Below, piece by piece: positions 26,548 through 37,138 of a stretch of 64,000 nt of DNA. The notes beneath the pieces are model-generated. The model did not search any database. It saw only the letters and a program-made list of their open reading frames with translations, and had not been told where the DNA came from. The first letter of the stretch is position 1; each line of letters opens with the position of its first letter. A program made the position numbers and the translations under genes. Location of the stretch: contig JAETPW010000003.1 in the NCBI GenBank assembly GCA_021771025.1, forward strand, positions 72,279 to 136,278, read 5' to 3'. This stretch comes from Clostridiaceae bacterium. Its GTDB lineage: Bacteria > Bacillota > Clostridia > TANB77 > CAG-508.

Positions 26548-27630
26548 TTGAGAAAAAGCAAAGAAAATAGTATCACCGAAATATTAAAACTAATCGCTCC
26601 TGGAACACCTATCCGTGATGGATTAGAAAACATCTTAAGAGCAAAAACAGGGGCCTTACTACTCATTACCGATAACACCGAAATCATCAAAGAAGTTGTC
26701 GACGGAGGATTTACCATTAATGAAGACTATACCTCTTCAAAACTCTACGAATTAGCCAAAATGGATGGAGCAATCATCTTAAGCGGAGACCTAAAAAAAA
26801 TCCTATTTGCCAATGCCCAGCTTATTCCCTCTCGTGAAATCGAAACAAGAGAAACAGGAACAAGGCATAGAACAGCAGAAAGAACAGCCAAACAAACAGG
26901 AGAACTAGTCATCAGTATATCCCAAAGACGAAATATCATTACCGTATTTAAAGGAAACGACCGTTACATATTAGAAGACACCAATGCCGTACTCAATAAA
27001 GCAAACCAAGCCGTCCAAACATTAGAAAGATACAAAAAAGTATTTGACAACAAATTAAGCAACCTAAACGAATACGAATTCAACGACATTGTCACCATGC
27101 AAAATGTGATCGTAGCCATCCAACGAGCAGAAATGGTCATGAGAATTGTAGAAGAAATCCAAAACCAAATCTACGAATTAGGAAATGACGGAAGGCTAGT
27201 CAAAATGCAACTAGAAGAATTAATCGGTGGAGTAGAAAAAGAAGAAATGTTAATCATCAAAGATTACCTAGCACCAAAAAAGAAAAAGCAAACCCCAGAA
27301 GAAGTCATGCAACAACTATCAGAAGTACCTTACGAAGAACTAACCAAAGAAAACACCATAGCCAAACTATTAGGGTACGAAAACTTTGACAACTACGACG
27401 AAGTAGGGGTATACACAAGAGGATACCGAATCTTAAGCAAAATACCACGAATGCCAAGCAATATCGTAGAAAACTTAGTCTCCTCCTTCAAATCCTTCCA
27501 ACACATCCTAGCAGCAGACATCGAAAGTCTAGACGAAGTAGACGGAATAGGAGAAGTCAGAGCAAGAACCATCAAACAATCCCTAAAAAGAATGCAAGAA
27601 CAATTTGTCTTTGACAATGTACTCGTCTAA
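26548..27630 (+). CDS. disA: DNA integrity scanning protein DisA, diadenylate cyclase
   Basis: Makes cyclic di-AMP and scans DNA for damage; in Bacillus it delays sporulation when DNA is broken, and it is held in check by RadA. N-terminal diadenylate cyclase domain with DGAIILSGD near residue 73 and TGTRHRTAERTAKQT near 105. A long helical linker follows and a C-terminal helix-hairpin-helix DNA-binding domain (IESLDEVDGIGEVRARTIKQ). At 360 residues it is full length. TTG start after AAAGGGGG. Cotranscribed with radA. Confidence 0.96.
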   Translation: MRKSKENSITEILKLIAPGTPIRDGLENILRAKTGALLLITDNTEIIKEVVDGGFTINEDYTSSKLYELAKMDGAIILSGDLKKILFANAQLIPSREIETRETGTRHRTAERTAKQTGELVISISQRRNIITVFKGNDRYILEDTNAVLNKANQAVQTLERYKKVFDNKLSNLNEYEFNDIVTMQNVIVAIQRAEMVMRIVEEIQNQIYELGNDGRLVKMQLEELIGGVEKEEMLIIKDYLAPKKKKQTPEEVMQQLSEVPYEELTKENTIAKLLGYENFDNYDEVGVYTRGYRILSKIPRMPSNIVENLVSSFKSFQHILAADIESLDEVDGIGEVRARTIKQSLKRMQEQFVFDNVLV

Positions 27631-27636
27631 TAGGGA

Positions 27637-27847
27637 TAGGGAAATAAAGGGGACGCCCTTTTCTTCCCTAGGGAAAATTTCCCTACTTAAAATTTCACTA
27701 GGAAGAAACTAAAGGGAAAAGAGCAGCACGAGGGCACCAAAAAATAAATGAACAAAATGAGAAATGAAGAAAATTAAAAAAATACAAAGAAGCGTAAGTA
27801 GGGAAAAAAGAGATAGGGAAAAAAAGGGCGTCCCCCTTATTTCCCTA
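27637..27847. repeat. Family C inverted pair
   Basis: Left arm 27637-27670 (TAGGGAAATAAAGGGGACGC ... CTTCCCTA) and right arm 27814-27847 (TAGGGAAAAAAAGGGCGTCC ... TTATTTCCCTA) are reverse complements with two differences over 34 bases. The loop of about 143 bases has no open frame worth naming. Confidence 0.85.
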
Positions 27848-27882
27848 CTTGCCCTTCGTACAAGAGAAAGGAAGAAGAAAAA

Positions 27883-28668
27883 ATGAATAAGAGCCAAAAA
27901 ATAATTTGGATCATTGCCTTAGTGGTAGTGATTGTATTAATAGGAGTAGTGGGATATGGCTATTTCCAAAAGTTAACGAAAGAAGTGAAAAATCCCATTG
28001 CCACAATGGAAGTAGAAAATTTTGGAACAGTGAAAATGGAATTGTATCCAGATCAGGCACCTGAGAGTGTAGCTAACTTTATTGCTTTAGCTAATCGTGG
28101 ATATTATGATGGATCAACATTTCACCGTGTGGTGAAAGACTTTATGATTCAAGGAGGAACAAAAAACGGAGATGGTTCTACCGGAGCAAAGTTAAGCGAT
28201 TTAAAAGATGGTGGAGAGGATAAAGAATATTCCATCAAAGGAGAATTCATTGCCAATGGAGTAAATAATAAGATTAAATTTGAAGAGGGAATTTTAGGAA
28301 TGGCAAGATCTGATTTTAGCCAATATTCTTCTGATTTAACTACTGAATCGTATAATTCAGGAAATGCACAGTTCTTTATTATGACCAAAGAAAATACCAG
28401 TTTAAATGGAAATTATACTTCATTTGGAAAAGTAACCGAAGGAATGGAGGTTGTGCATAACTTAGAAAATATTGAAGTGAAAGCACCAGATGATGCTGAA
28501 TCAACAGGAAATACGGAAGTAAGTACTCCGGTTAATGCTCCTAAGATTACTTCCATTCGTGTGGATACGTTTGGCGTAGATTATGGAATGCCTGAAACAT
28601 TGACACCTTTTGATTATATGAGTTGGATGTATAAACAGTATGGAATCGGAGGATCTACTGATCAATAA
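27883..28668 (+). CDS. Membrane-anchored cyclophilin-type peptidyl-prolyl isomerase
   Basis: Speeds cis-trans isomerisation of prolyl bonds in extracellular proteins. Residues about 8-27 are a signal anchor (WIIALVVVIVLIGVVGYGYF). The cyclophilin domain follows: MEVENFGTVKMELYPDQAPE, NFIALANRGYYDGSTFHRVVKDFMIQGG with the active-site arginine region, and NAQFFIMTKE. At 261 residues it has a 25-residue tail after the domain. ATG follows AAAGGAAG. Ended by the terminator at 28671. Confidence 0.92.
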   Translation: MNKSQKIIWIIALVVVIVLIGVVGYGYFQKLTKEVKNPIATMEVENFGTVKMELYPDQAPESVANFIALANRGYYDGSTFHRVVKDFMIQGGTKNGDGSTGAKLSDLKDGGEDKEYSIKGEFIANGVNNKIKFEEGILGMARSDFSQYSSDLTTESYNSGNAQFFIMTKENTSLNGNYTSFGKVTEGMEVVHNLENIEVKAPDDAESTGNTEVSTPVNAPKITSIRVDTFGVDYGMPETLTPFDYMSWMYKQYGIGGSTDQ

Positions 28669-28670
28669 AT

Positions 28671-28709
28671 CTAAAAATCGAGGAAATATAAATTTTCCTC
28701 GATTTTTAG
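28671..28709. terminator. Bidirectional intrinsic terminator
   Basis: Perfect 16-bp stem CTAAAAATCGAGGAAA / TTTCCTCGATTTTTAG. Serves the isomerase gene (+) and the convergent gene at 28753 (-). Confidence 0.85.
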
Positions 28710-28752
28710 TTAAGTAGAAAGTAAAAAACTTTCACTATTTCATGAAAAAAAA

Positions 28753-29250
28753 CTATCCTTTAAAATATTGACAATTAGCTACGTAGAAACTCTCACTTTG
28801 TATCCCAATGGTTTCATAACCATCTAAGATAAAAGAAAAACGTTCGATACGGCTCATTGATTTGAGCACGATGGGGTTTGAAACATTCAAAGTATTAGCT
28901 TTACGAGCCAATACTTTTGAACAGCCACCTTTTTTAAATGGTTTAGCATAACATCTTTTGCAACCATCACATTGATGTTTAGTTGAAAAGATAAAATGGT
29001 TAGTAATAAAAAAATCGTAGCGCACAAAAGCATAAAACAATTGCCCATCTAGTTTTAAAATGAAAGTAGGAATATTTTGACTCCGTAGTGCCAATAATTG
29101 ATTTTCTGTACAAGGATTCAAGAAATACTTATCCTCAACAATAAGCTGACTAGTGGATTTCTTTTCCTCAAGAGTCTTTCGATAAACTTGATAAGATAAA
29201 GTATTTCCTCCATCAAGTAATGCTAATTTAGATGAATTTACAATTCTCAT
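28753..29250 (-). CDS. Unknown 165-aa protein with a cysteine cluster
   Basis: Not recognised. The middle holds CDGCKRCYAKPFKKGGC, four cysteines spaced like a zinc or iron-sulfur site, with two more cysteines at FLNPCTENQ and near the end (VANCQYF). No membrane segment or signal. ATG 29250 follows TAGGAGG. It shares the bidirectional terminator with the isomerase gene and is divergent from pyrG. The cluster suggests a metal-binding or nucleic-acid-binding protein, but this is inference. Confidence 0.65.
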   Translation of the reverse strand: MRIVNSSKLALLDGGNTLSYQVYRKTLEEKKSTSQLIVEDKYFLNPCTENQLLALRSQNIPTFILKLDGQLFYAFVRYDFFITNHFIFSTKHQCDGCKRCYAKPFKKGGCSKVLARKANTLNVSNPIVLKSMSRIERFSFILDGYETIGIQSESFYVANCQYFKG

Positions 29251-29343
29251 GATTATAACCTCCTAAAATTATAATTGGTTGTTTTACTTTGCTAATACAA
29301 GTATTAAGTATAACACATAAAATCAAAAAAATCAAAAAATCTC

Positions 29344-29372
29344 TTGCCAAAACCCAAAACTCATGATAAAAT
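29344..29372 (+). promoter_or_regulatory. pyrG promoter, extended -10
   Basis: TTGCCA (29344-29349), 17-base spacer, TAAAAT (29367-29372) with TG one base upstream (TGATAAAAT). Predicted start of transcription near 29379, at the foot of the leader hairpin. Confidence 0.7.
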
Positions 29373-29378
29373 ATCGTT

Positions 29379-29427
29379 AGATTAAAAAAAAACCGAATTT
29401 TTCGGCAAACTTTTTTAATCTTTTTTT
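29379..29427 (+). terminator. Leader terminator (putative attenuator) before pyrG
   Basis: AGATTAAAAAA (29379-29389) pairs with TTTTTTAATCT (29411-29421), with an inner CCGAA/TTCGG stem, then a T run to 29427. It lies inside the transcript only 19 bases before the pyrG ATG, so readthrough must be controlled. In Bacillus pyrG is controlled by CTP through a similar leader terminator, but the GGGC start used there is not visible here. Confidence 0.7.
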
Positions 29428-29445
29428 ATTTTAGGAGGAAAAAAC

Positions 29446-31056
29446 ATGAACACAAAGTACATATTTGTCACAGGAGGAGTTGTCTCGGGATTAGGAAAAG
29501 GAATCACAGCAGCTTCCTTAGGAAGATTATTAAAAAATAGAGGATATCGCGTAACCATTCAAAAATTTGACCCCTATATTAACGTCGATCCCGGAACCAT
29601 GAACCCTTATGAGCATGGAGAAGTATTTGTTACTGATGACGGAGCAGAAACTGACCTAGACTTAGGACACTACGAAAGATTTATTAATGAAAATTTAACC
29701 CAAAATTCAAGCGTAACGATGGGAAAAATATACTTAAACGTACTAGAAAAAGAAAGAAAAGGAGATTACTTAGGAAAAACGGTTCAAGTAATCCCTCATA
29801 TTACCAACGAAATCAAAGAAAAAATTTATGGGTTTGAAGATACCGACATGGATATTGTCATCACAGAAGTAGGAGGAACAGTAGGAGACATTGAAGGATT
29901 ATCTATCTTAGAAGCCATCAGACAAGTAGGACTTGAAAAAAATCCCGAAGATGTTCTCTACATTCACGTTACCTTACTACCATATGTATTTGGTTCAAAC
30001 GAAATCAAATCAAAACCAACGCAACATTCCGTAAAAGAACTTCAAAGTCTAGGAATTACACCAGACATTTTAGTATGCCGTACAGAACAAGACATACCAG
30101 ATAATATCCGTGAAAAATTATCTCTATTCTGTAACGTAAGAAAAACTAGTGTCATTCAAAATAAAACGGCAGACTGTTTATATGCAGTTCCTCTCATGCT
30201 AGAAAGAGAAGGACTAGCGAGAGAAGTATGTAATCACCTAAAATTAGACAGTTATGTTCCTGATAATTCAAAATGGGAAAAAATGATTGATGATATACGA
30301 AACATTGATAAAGATACATCAGTCACTATTGGAATAGTAGGAAAATACACTAAACTAGAAGATGCCTACATATCAGTCATGGAAAGCATTCGTCATGCAG
30401 GATTTGCCAATCACATAAATACCCAAATTAAATTAATCGACTCAGAAACGATTACCAAAGATAATGTATCCGATAAATTAAAAGAATTAGATGGAATTAT
30501 TGTACCAGGCGGATTTGGTAGCCGAGGAATTGAAGGAATGATAGAAACCATTCGTTTTGCTAGAGAAAATAAAGTACCATTCTTAGGAATCTGTTTAGGT
30601 ATGCAAATGACTGTAGTCGAGTACGCCAGAAATGTATTAGGGCTAGCCGATGCTAACTCAGCTGAATTCAGTGATACCACAGAAAATCCAGTCATTCATA
30701 TCATGGAAGACCAAAAGCAAATTGACCAAAAGGGAGGAACAATGAGATTAGGTGCCTATCCATGTCTATTAAAAAAAGACAGTTTAGCAGAAAAAATCTA
30801 TGAACAAGAAGAAATATCAGAAAGACATCGCCACCGCTTTGAATACAACAATGAATACAAAGAACGCTTAGAAAAAGCAGGACTAAGGTGTTCAGGAAGT
30901 TCACCAGACGGTAAATTAGTAGAAATAGTAGAATTAAGTGAGAATGAACATCCATACTTTATTGCTGGGCAATTCCATCCAGAATTAAAATCTAGACCAA
31001 ATAGGCCAGCACCATTATTTATTAGTTTAGTAAAAAAAGCCAAAGAATTAAAATAA
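29446..31056 (+). CDS. pyrG: CTP synthase
   Basis: Makes CTP from UTP using ATP and glutamine. Synthase domain residues 1-265 ([52 protein letters not shown]). Glutamine amidotransferase domain from about 290 with nucleophile cysteine in [10 protein letters not shown] and the histidine-glutamate pair in GQFHPEL. At 536 residues it is full length. ATG follows TAGGAGG. Expression is probably gated by the leader terminator at 29379. Confidence 0.97.
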   Translation: MNTKYIFVTGGVVSGLGKGITAASLGRLLKNRGYRVTIQKFDPYINVDPGTMNPYEHGEVFVTDDGAETDLDLGHYERFINENLTQNSSVTMGKIYLNVLEKERKGDYLGKTVQVIPHITNEIKEKIYGFEDTDMDIVITEVGGTVGDIEGLSILEAIRQVGLEKNPEDVLYIHVTLLPYVFGSNEIKSKPTQHSVKELQSLGITPDILVCRTEQDIPDNIREKLSLFCNVRKTSVIQNKTADCLYAVPLMLEREGLAREVCNHLKLDSYVPDNSKWEKMIDDIRNIDKDTSVTIGIVGKYTKLEDAYISVMESIRHAGFANHINTQIKLIDSETITKDNVSDKLKELDGIIVPGGFGSRGIEGMIETIRFARENKVPFLGICLGMQMTVVEYARNVLGLADANSAEFSDTTENPVIHIMEDQKQIDQKGGTMRLGAYPCLLKKDSLAEKIYEQEEISERHRHRFEYNNEYKERLEKAGLRCSGSSPDGKLVEIVELSENEHPYFIAGQFHPELKSRPNRPAPLFISLVKKAKELK

Positions 31057-31071
31057 AAGATAAAACAGAGG

Positions 31072-31101
31072 TGTGCCATATAATAATATATGACACATTT
31101 C
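31072..31101 (+). terminator. Hairpin after pyrG
   Basis: GTGTGCCATATA and TATATGACACA can pair with one bulge, followed by TTTCT. A weak terminator candidate. Confidence 0.4.
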
Positions 31102-31211
31102 TATTATGATAAGATCATCTAATAAAACTAGAAAATAATGTATTTTAAATATTATGTAAATATGATATAAATTAATATAAGTAAATCAAAAGATAAATAG
31201 GAGGATTTTTT

Positions 31212-31670
31212 ATGAATTACAGAAGTATTTATAGCGTAGACCAAAAAGGAGAAGAGCATTTAACATTTTTTGATCAAGCCACCCGGTTAAGAATCCGTGA
31301 GATAGAGGAATCAGATGCATATAACTGGACAAATAAAATGAAAAAAGGGTTTAAATCAGAAAAAGAGAAAAAAGAATATGTAAAAAAGGTAAAAATGGCA
31401 ATAACGTTAAGCAAAAATGAAGATGAATTAAAAAAAGTGCTGGTAGAAACAAAGACAGGAAAAGTTCTTGCTAATGCGGACATCAAATGTTTATGCGATG
31501 AAGATTGTACCTCGGAAGTAACAATATATGTGGCGAAAGACATACATGATGAAAACACAAAAAGAAGAATAATTACAGCAATACGAAACTTATGCCTATA
31601 TGCCAATATGTGCGATCAACTCTTTTTAGTAAATGTAACAAATGAACAAGATAAAAAACAACTAATATAA
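31212..31670 (+). CDS. Unknown 152-aa protein
   Basis: Not recognised. The first 80 residues are charged and helical. From about residue 80 the pattern of strands and helices (VLVETKTGKVLANADIKC, SEVTIYVAKDIHDENTKRRI, then QLFLVNV) resembles part of an acetyltransferase fold, but the acetyl-CoA loop is missing. Four cysteines lie between residues 90 and 140. ATG follows AGGAGG and a clean terminator follows, so it is an intact single-gene unit. Confidence 0.65.
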   Translation: MNYRSIYSVDQKGEEHLTFFDQATRLRIREIEESDAYNWTNKMKKGFKSEKEKKEYVKKVKMAITLSKNEDELKKVLVETKTGKVLANADIKCLCDEDCTSEVTIYVAKDIHDENTKRRIITAIRNLCLYANMCDQLFLVNVTNEQDKKQLI

Positions 31671-31695
31671 TGTAAAAAATAAAAAATCAAAAAAG

Positions 31696-31717
31696 GGCTC
31701 CATTATGGAGCCTTTTT
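31696..31717 (+). terminator. Intrinsic terminator
   Basis: GGCTCCA-TTA-TGGAGCC followed by TTTTT, a short tight stem. Confidence 0.85.
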
Positions 31718-31878
31718 CATAAGGGTAATAAGATTTAACAGTATAGTTATTACTAATTACATTAAGAAATAATAAAATAATAATAGATAAAAATTGAGAC
31801 AAAATAAATACCATACGAATCTAATAAATGAATCGAACTATATGTACATATAAAGATTTAAAAAAGGCGGAGGAAAAC

Positions 31879-32415
31879 ATGGAAGAATTAGTCATAGCAG
31901 CAAAAGAAGGAGACAACGAGGCATTTCTTGAACTAATTGTTGGTTTAGAACAAGATTTATACAAAATAGCCAAAGCAAGATTTTCTTGTGAAGAAGATGT
32001 AGAAGACGCTGTACAGGAAACCATTTTACAAGCATTAAAGTCAATCAAAAAAGTAAAGCAACCACAATACTTTAAGACGTGGATTATTAGAATATTGATT
32101 AACAAATGCAACAAAATGTATCAAAAAAAATTAAACCATAAAGAATATAACGAAGAAATAAATGCAACCAACAATGCCTATACAGAAGACAATAAAATAA
32201 TTGGAAAAATGGATTTCTACTTATTAATTAAAGACCTAAGTTATAAAGAAAGAATTACTATGATTCTATTTTACGTAGAAAACCTAACGACTAAAGATAT
32301 CAGTAAAATCTTAAAAGAATCAGAAAGTACGATTCGAAATAGAATTTCAAGAGCAAGAGCAAAAATTAAGAAAATTTATGAAGAAAAAGGAGTATTCGAT
32401 GAAAGATATAGATAG
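31879..32415 (+). CDS. ECF-type RNA polymerase sigma factor
   Basis: Extracytoplasmic-function sigma factor with region 2 (ALEL-type AKEGDNEAFLELIVG, VEDAVQETILQALKSIKKVK, FKTWIIRILINKC) and region 4 (LSYKERITMILFYVENLTTK, ISKILKESESTIRNRISRAR). At 178 residues it is full length. ATG 31879 is chosen because GGCGGAGG lies six bases upstream; an in-frame start at 31828 has no such site. It overlaps the anti-sigma gene by 17 bases, so the two are translated together and likely form a signal-transducing pair. Confidence 0.92.
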   Translation: MEELVIAAKEGDNEAFLELIVGLEQDLYKIAKARFSCEEDVEDAVQETILQALKSIKKVKQPQYFKTWIIRILINKCNKMYQKKLNHKEYNEEINATNNAYTEDNKIIGKMDFYLLIKDLSYKERITMILFYVENLTTKDISKILKESESTIRNRISRARAKIKKIYEEKGVFDERYR

Positions 32416-33586
32416 TCAGATCAAAAAGGATTTATCCGCTGATTTGCCGTTACCTGAAAGTTTTACGAATATGGTAAGAAATACAGTAAAAAGTCAAAAG
32501 AGTAAAAAACAAAAAAAGAAAGTTATCATCCTAAAAACAATGGCGGCAGCCTGTGCATGTTTACTGATAACAACCTCCATAGTATTTGCTAAAGATATTA
32601 CTAAATTTATCAATAAATTTTGGAAAGAAAACAAAGGAATAGACACAGCAATTGAAAATGGATATATTCATCAACCTAATATGGAATATAGCGAATCAAA
32701 TGGCACAAAATTAAAAGTAAATGAATTTTTAATGGATGATAATAATTTATGCTTAACTTTTTCGCTAAAGCCAAAAGAAGGAATAAACCTTAATAACATT
32801 CAAAAAATAGACTTTTCCGATATGATCATTACTGATGAAAATAAACATATTTTATACTGTGAAGACAAAGATACATTTGAAGAATACTGTAAAAAAAATC
32901 AACTAGATAATGTTTGGAAAATAGAAAGTGAAACAAATATTAATTCCGGTTCTAATTGGTTTATTCCATCAAGAAGTGAAGAGGATATACAATTAGTTTA
33001 TAATTTATATGCTAATCAATTTCCTCAAAGCAAAAAAATCACTATTCATATGACCCAAATAGTTCTTTTTTTACAAGAAGATAAGTCAGAAGAAAATATA
33101 ACGTTAACTGGAGAATGGGAACTAACCATAGATGTACCTAAAGAATTTTATCAAAGCGAAAAAATAGTTTACCAAGTAAAAGAATGCAATTATCCAAACA
33201 TAAAGTCAAGCAAAATAACCGTTTCTGAAACAAATACAAAATTTGAAATGGAAATAGAAGAAAAAGCTGAGTTACCTTATGAAATGACAGATGATGAAGA
33301 GACAAAAGAAAGAAAAATAAACGAATATATCGAAAAACAGAATCAAGAGAGTTTTGAAGACTATAAAAACAGGAAAAAATTCAAAAATGAATACATAGAA
33401 AATGAAAAAGGGGAAGAATTCTATTCAACAAGTAGTTCAATGGAAAATAGTGGTTACAGCAACAATAATAAAGGAGTAAAATATTGGCAAACATTTACAT
33501 TAACAAAATATCAAGTAACTGATGAATTAATAGTACATATTACTTACCAAGGAGATGAAATAATCATAAAAGCAGTAAAAGAGTAA
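32399..33586 (+). CDS. Membrane-bound anti-sigma factor, DUF4179-like
   Basis: Holds the preceding sigma factor inactive until a signal arrives at the cell surface. Residues about 1-45 are cytosolic and would bind the sigma factor. Residues about 46-66 are the single membrane helix (TMAAACACLLITTSIVFA). The remaining 330 residues are outside the membrane and begin with the pattern of DUF4179 proteins (LKVNEFLMDDNNLCLTFSL). ATG 32399 lies five bases after AAAAAGGAG and within the sigma gene. The small secreted-protein gene downstream may be part of the regulon. Confidence 0.85.
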   Translation: MKDIDSQIKKDLSADLPLPESFTNMVRNTVKSQKSKKQKKKVIILKTMAAACACLLITTSIVFAKDITKFINKFWKENKGIDTAIENGYIHQPNMEYSESNGTKLKVNEFLMDDNNLCLTFSLKPKEGINLNNIQKIDFSDMIITDENKHILYCEDKDTFEEYCKKNQLDNVWKIESETNINSGSNWFIPSRSEEDIQLVYNLYANQFPQSKKITIHMTQIVLFLQEDKSEENITLTGEWELTIDVPKEFYQSEKIVYQVKECNYPNIKSSKITVSETNTKFEMEIEEKAELPYEMTDDEETKERKINEYIEKQNQESFEDYKNRKKFKNEYIENEKGEEFYSTSSSMENSGYSNNNKGVKYWQTFTLTKYQVTDELIVHITYQGDEIIIKAVKE

Positions 33587-33609
33587 AAAGGTAAAGAAAA
33601 TTACCTTTT
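33586..33609 (+). terminator. Hairpin at the anti-sigma stop codon
   Basis: AAAAGGTAA (33586-33594) pairs perfectly with TTACCTTTT (33601-33609), six-base loop; T-rich right arm. Confidence 0.65.
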
Positions 33610-33752
33610 ACACCTTTTACGCTAATTTTTAACAAAAATGATACAATTATACAAATTTTGAAAGTAACATTAAGATTAAGAATAATACTTAAGTTTTCAT
33701 GGTATTATTGTTAATAAAGGTTAGGGATTAGTTATCAACAGGAGGAAAACAA

Positions 33753-33998
33753 ATGAAAAAACACAAAAAATTAATGTTACTAGTAACGTTATCGTTAGTT
33801 TGTTCGTTATTTGTTACGTCAACAGTATTTGCATCGAATGTAATCACACCAGGAGTAGGACAACAAGGAGGAGACTTTACCTTCTCTAACGATAATTGGA
33901 CACCAGTGAAGACAATCAATGGTGGAGGATATGCCGACGAATTCTGGATCAATGGATGGTTCCAAAAGGCAGACAACTATAATGGTCTTGTCAAATGA
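33753..33998 (+). CDS. Small secreted protein, 81 aa
   Basis: A clear signal peptide: KKHKK, a hydrophobic core (LMLLVTLSLVCSLFVTS) and a cleavage site after TVFA. The mature part is about 54 residues, rich in G, N, D and W (GVGQQGGDF, NGGGYADEFWINGWF), without cysteine. Size and composition would fit a secreted bacteriocin-like peptide or a surface factor, but no family is recognised. ATG follows AGGAGG. Its last 22 bases overlap the convergent response-regulator gene, so one of the two 3' ends is probably not original. Confidence 0.7.
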   Translation: MKKHKKLMLLVTLSLVCSLFVTSTVFASNVITPGVGQQGGDFTFSNDNWTPVKTINGGGYADEFWINGWFQKADNYNGLVK

Positions 33999-34555
33999 TA
34001 TTTTTTGGAAAGAATCGGATAAATCTCTTTATTCAAATTAATGTCAAATCGATCGGTTTTATAATACGAATGATAGATACATTCACTTAAATATTTAGTT
34101 CCTACATAAGAAAAATTATAGTGCAAAGTTGTTAATTCCTTAGTAATCAAATTTTTAATCACATCGGTACTTTTTTCTTGTTTTTTCTCCAATAATAAAT
34201 CACTTAACGTTTTGAGTAAACATTCGGCTCCCGCAACCTTAGAATGATAAGCATATACACAAGGATGATGAATAATTTCTGCCAATAAATTCATATGAGA
34301 AGTAAGCACAATAACTGAGGGAGAAAAATCACCTCCTTGATTACGAATATAGTCAAGAATTTCAAGACCAGAAACATCTGGCAACTTTAAATCTAAAATA
34401 AGAATATCAATTACATTATCTGCTAAAACACTTAACGCCTCCTTACCAGTAGTCAGCATACCACATAATCGAATATCAGCAATATTTTTAGCAATACTGT
34501 TAGCCAAAAAATGGGATTGAACTAAATCATCTTCTACGATCAATAAATTGTACAT
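33977..34555 (-). CDS. Response regulator with truncated Spo0A-type output domain
   Basis: Receiver domain, residues 1-125: LLIVEDDLVQSHF with the acidic pair, LILDLKLPDVSGLEIL with the phosphorylated aspartate, VIVLTSHMN, and the switch lysine near YHSKVAGA. The C-terminal 65 residues resemble the start of the Spo0A DNA-binding domain (ITKELTTLHYNFSYVGTKYL, then EIYPILSKKYHLT). The part that should follow, with the recognition helix (the TxSRVERxIRHAI stretch), is missing; the frame stops at LTRPL. ATG 34555 after AAAGGAGTG is preferred to the upstream frame. It may bind no DNA, or act only through its receiver. Confidence 0.75.
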   Translation of the reverse strand: MYNLLIVEDDLVQSHFLANSIAKNIADIRLCGMLTTGKEALSVLADNVIDILILDLKLPDVSGLEILDYIRNQGGDFSPSVIVLTSHMNLLAEIIHHPCVYAYHSKVAGAECLLKTLSDLLLEKKQEKSTDVIKNLITKELTTLHYNFSYVGTKYLSECIYHSYYKTDRFDINLNKEIYPILSKKYHLTRPL

Positions 34556-34714
34556 AACATCACTCCTTTTCTCATTAGAGGCAAAAAAGTCGAAAAATGT
34601 CACATGATTTTAACTTTTTTTTGAAAAAAAGTTAAAATAGAGTAAAGGGAATAAAATGAAAGTAGATGAATAAAATAGTTATGTGAAAATTTTGTGAATT
34701 TTACCAAAAAGCTA

Positions 34715-34741
34715 TTGACTTTTTCTGACTTTGGGTATAAA
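34715..34741 (+). promoter_or_regulatory. groESL promoter
   Basis: TTGACT at 34715-34720 and TATAAA at 34736-34741 (15-base spacer; TAAATT two bases on gives 17). Lies directly before the CIRCE operator. Confidence 0.65.
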
Positions 34742-34744
34742 TTA

Positions 34745-34771
34745 TTAGCAGTCAAACAAAAAGAGTGCTAA
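34745..34771. promoter_or_regulatory. CIRCE operator (HrcA binding site)
   Basis: TTAGCAGTC - nine bases - GAGTGCTAA. The right arm is the exact consensus; the left arm has one change (G for C at position 7). HrcA binding here represses groESL until heat or protein stress. Confidence 0.9.
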
Positions 34772-35089
<318 letters not shown>

Positions 35090-35090
35090 A

Positions 35091-35124
35091 ATAGCCCAAA
35101 CAGAAATGTCCACAAAAGGACAAA
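35091..35124 (-). repeat. Family A repeat between groES and groEL
   Basis: On the - strand: TGTCCTTTTGTGGACATTTC, then TGTTTGGGC. Closest to the copy before polA (6028). It sits inside the operon, so it does not terminate transcription. Confidence 0.65.
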
Positions 35125-35148
35125 ACCAAAAAAGAAAGGATTTGATAA

Positions 35149-36783
<1,635 letters not shown>

Positions 36784-36793
36784 TAAAAGGAGA

Positions 36794-36831
36794 AGAAGGT
36801 ATTCAAAAGAGATTGAGTACCTTCTTTTTTT
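36794..36831 (+). terminator. Terminator of groESL
   Basis: AGAAGGTATTC (36794-36804) pairs with GAGTACCTTCT (36815-36825, one wobble), then a T run to 36831. Confidence 0.85.
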
Positions 36832-37138
36832 GAGTCAGTAAGTTATCATAAACTTGACTAAACAACAATACAAGATAAAAAAAAGAAGGATTAATCATTC
36901 TAATAGGAATTAATTTACAAAAATCAAAATGAAAACCACAAATCTCGGAAAACTAGGTATGGAAAAGAAAAAGAAGGAATGATATATTGACAAAGAAAAG
37001 TATAATACTAAAAAAACAATAATATCCATATTAAAAAAAGAGAAATCAAACTATTGCTAGAAAAATAATGAATAAAACAAGCCAAAAGGAACAAAATATA
37101 AGAAAAATGGAAAAAAGCAAAAGAGGAGGATAATTATA
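36832..37138. other. Gene-free AT-rich leader before the pilin-like gene
   Basis: No open frame. TTGACA and TATAAT occur near 36987 and 37001 but only eight bases apart, so they are not one promoter. AAGAGGAGG at 37121-37129 is the ribosome site of the next gene. Confidence 0.5.

Noticed and set aside
36987-37006. Promoter TTGACA ... TATAAT before the pilin-like gene
   Set aside because: The two boxes are only eight bases apart, too close for a sigma-A promoter.
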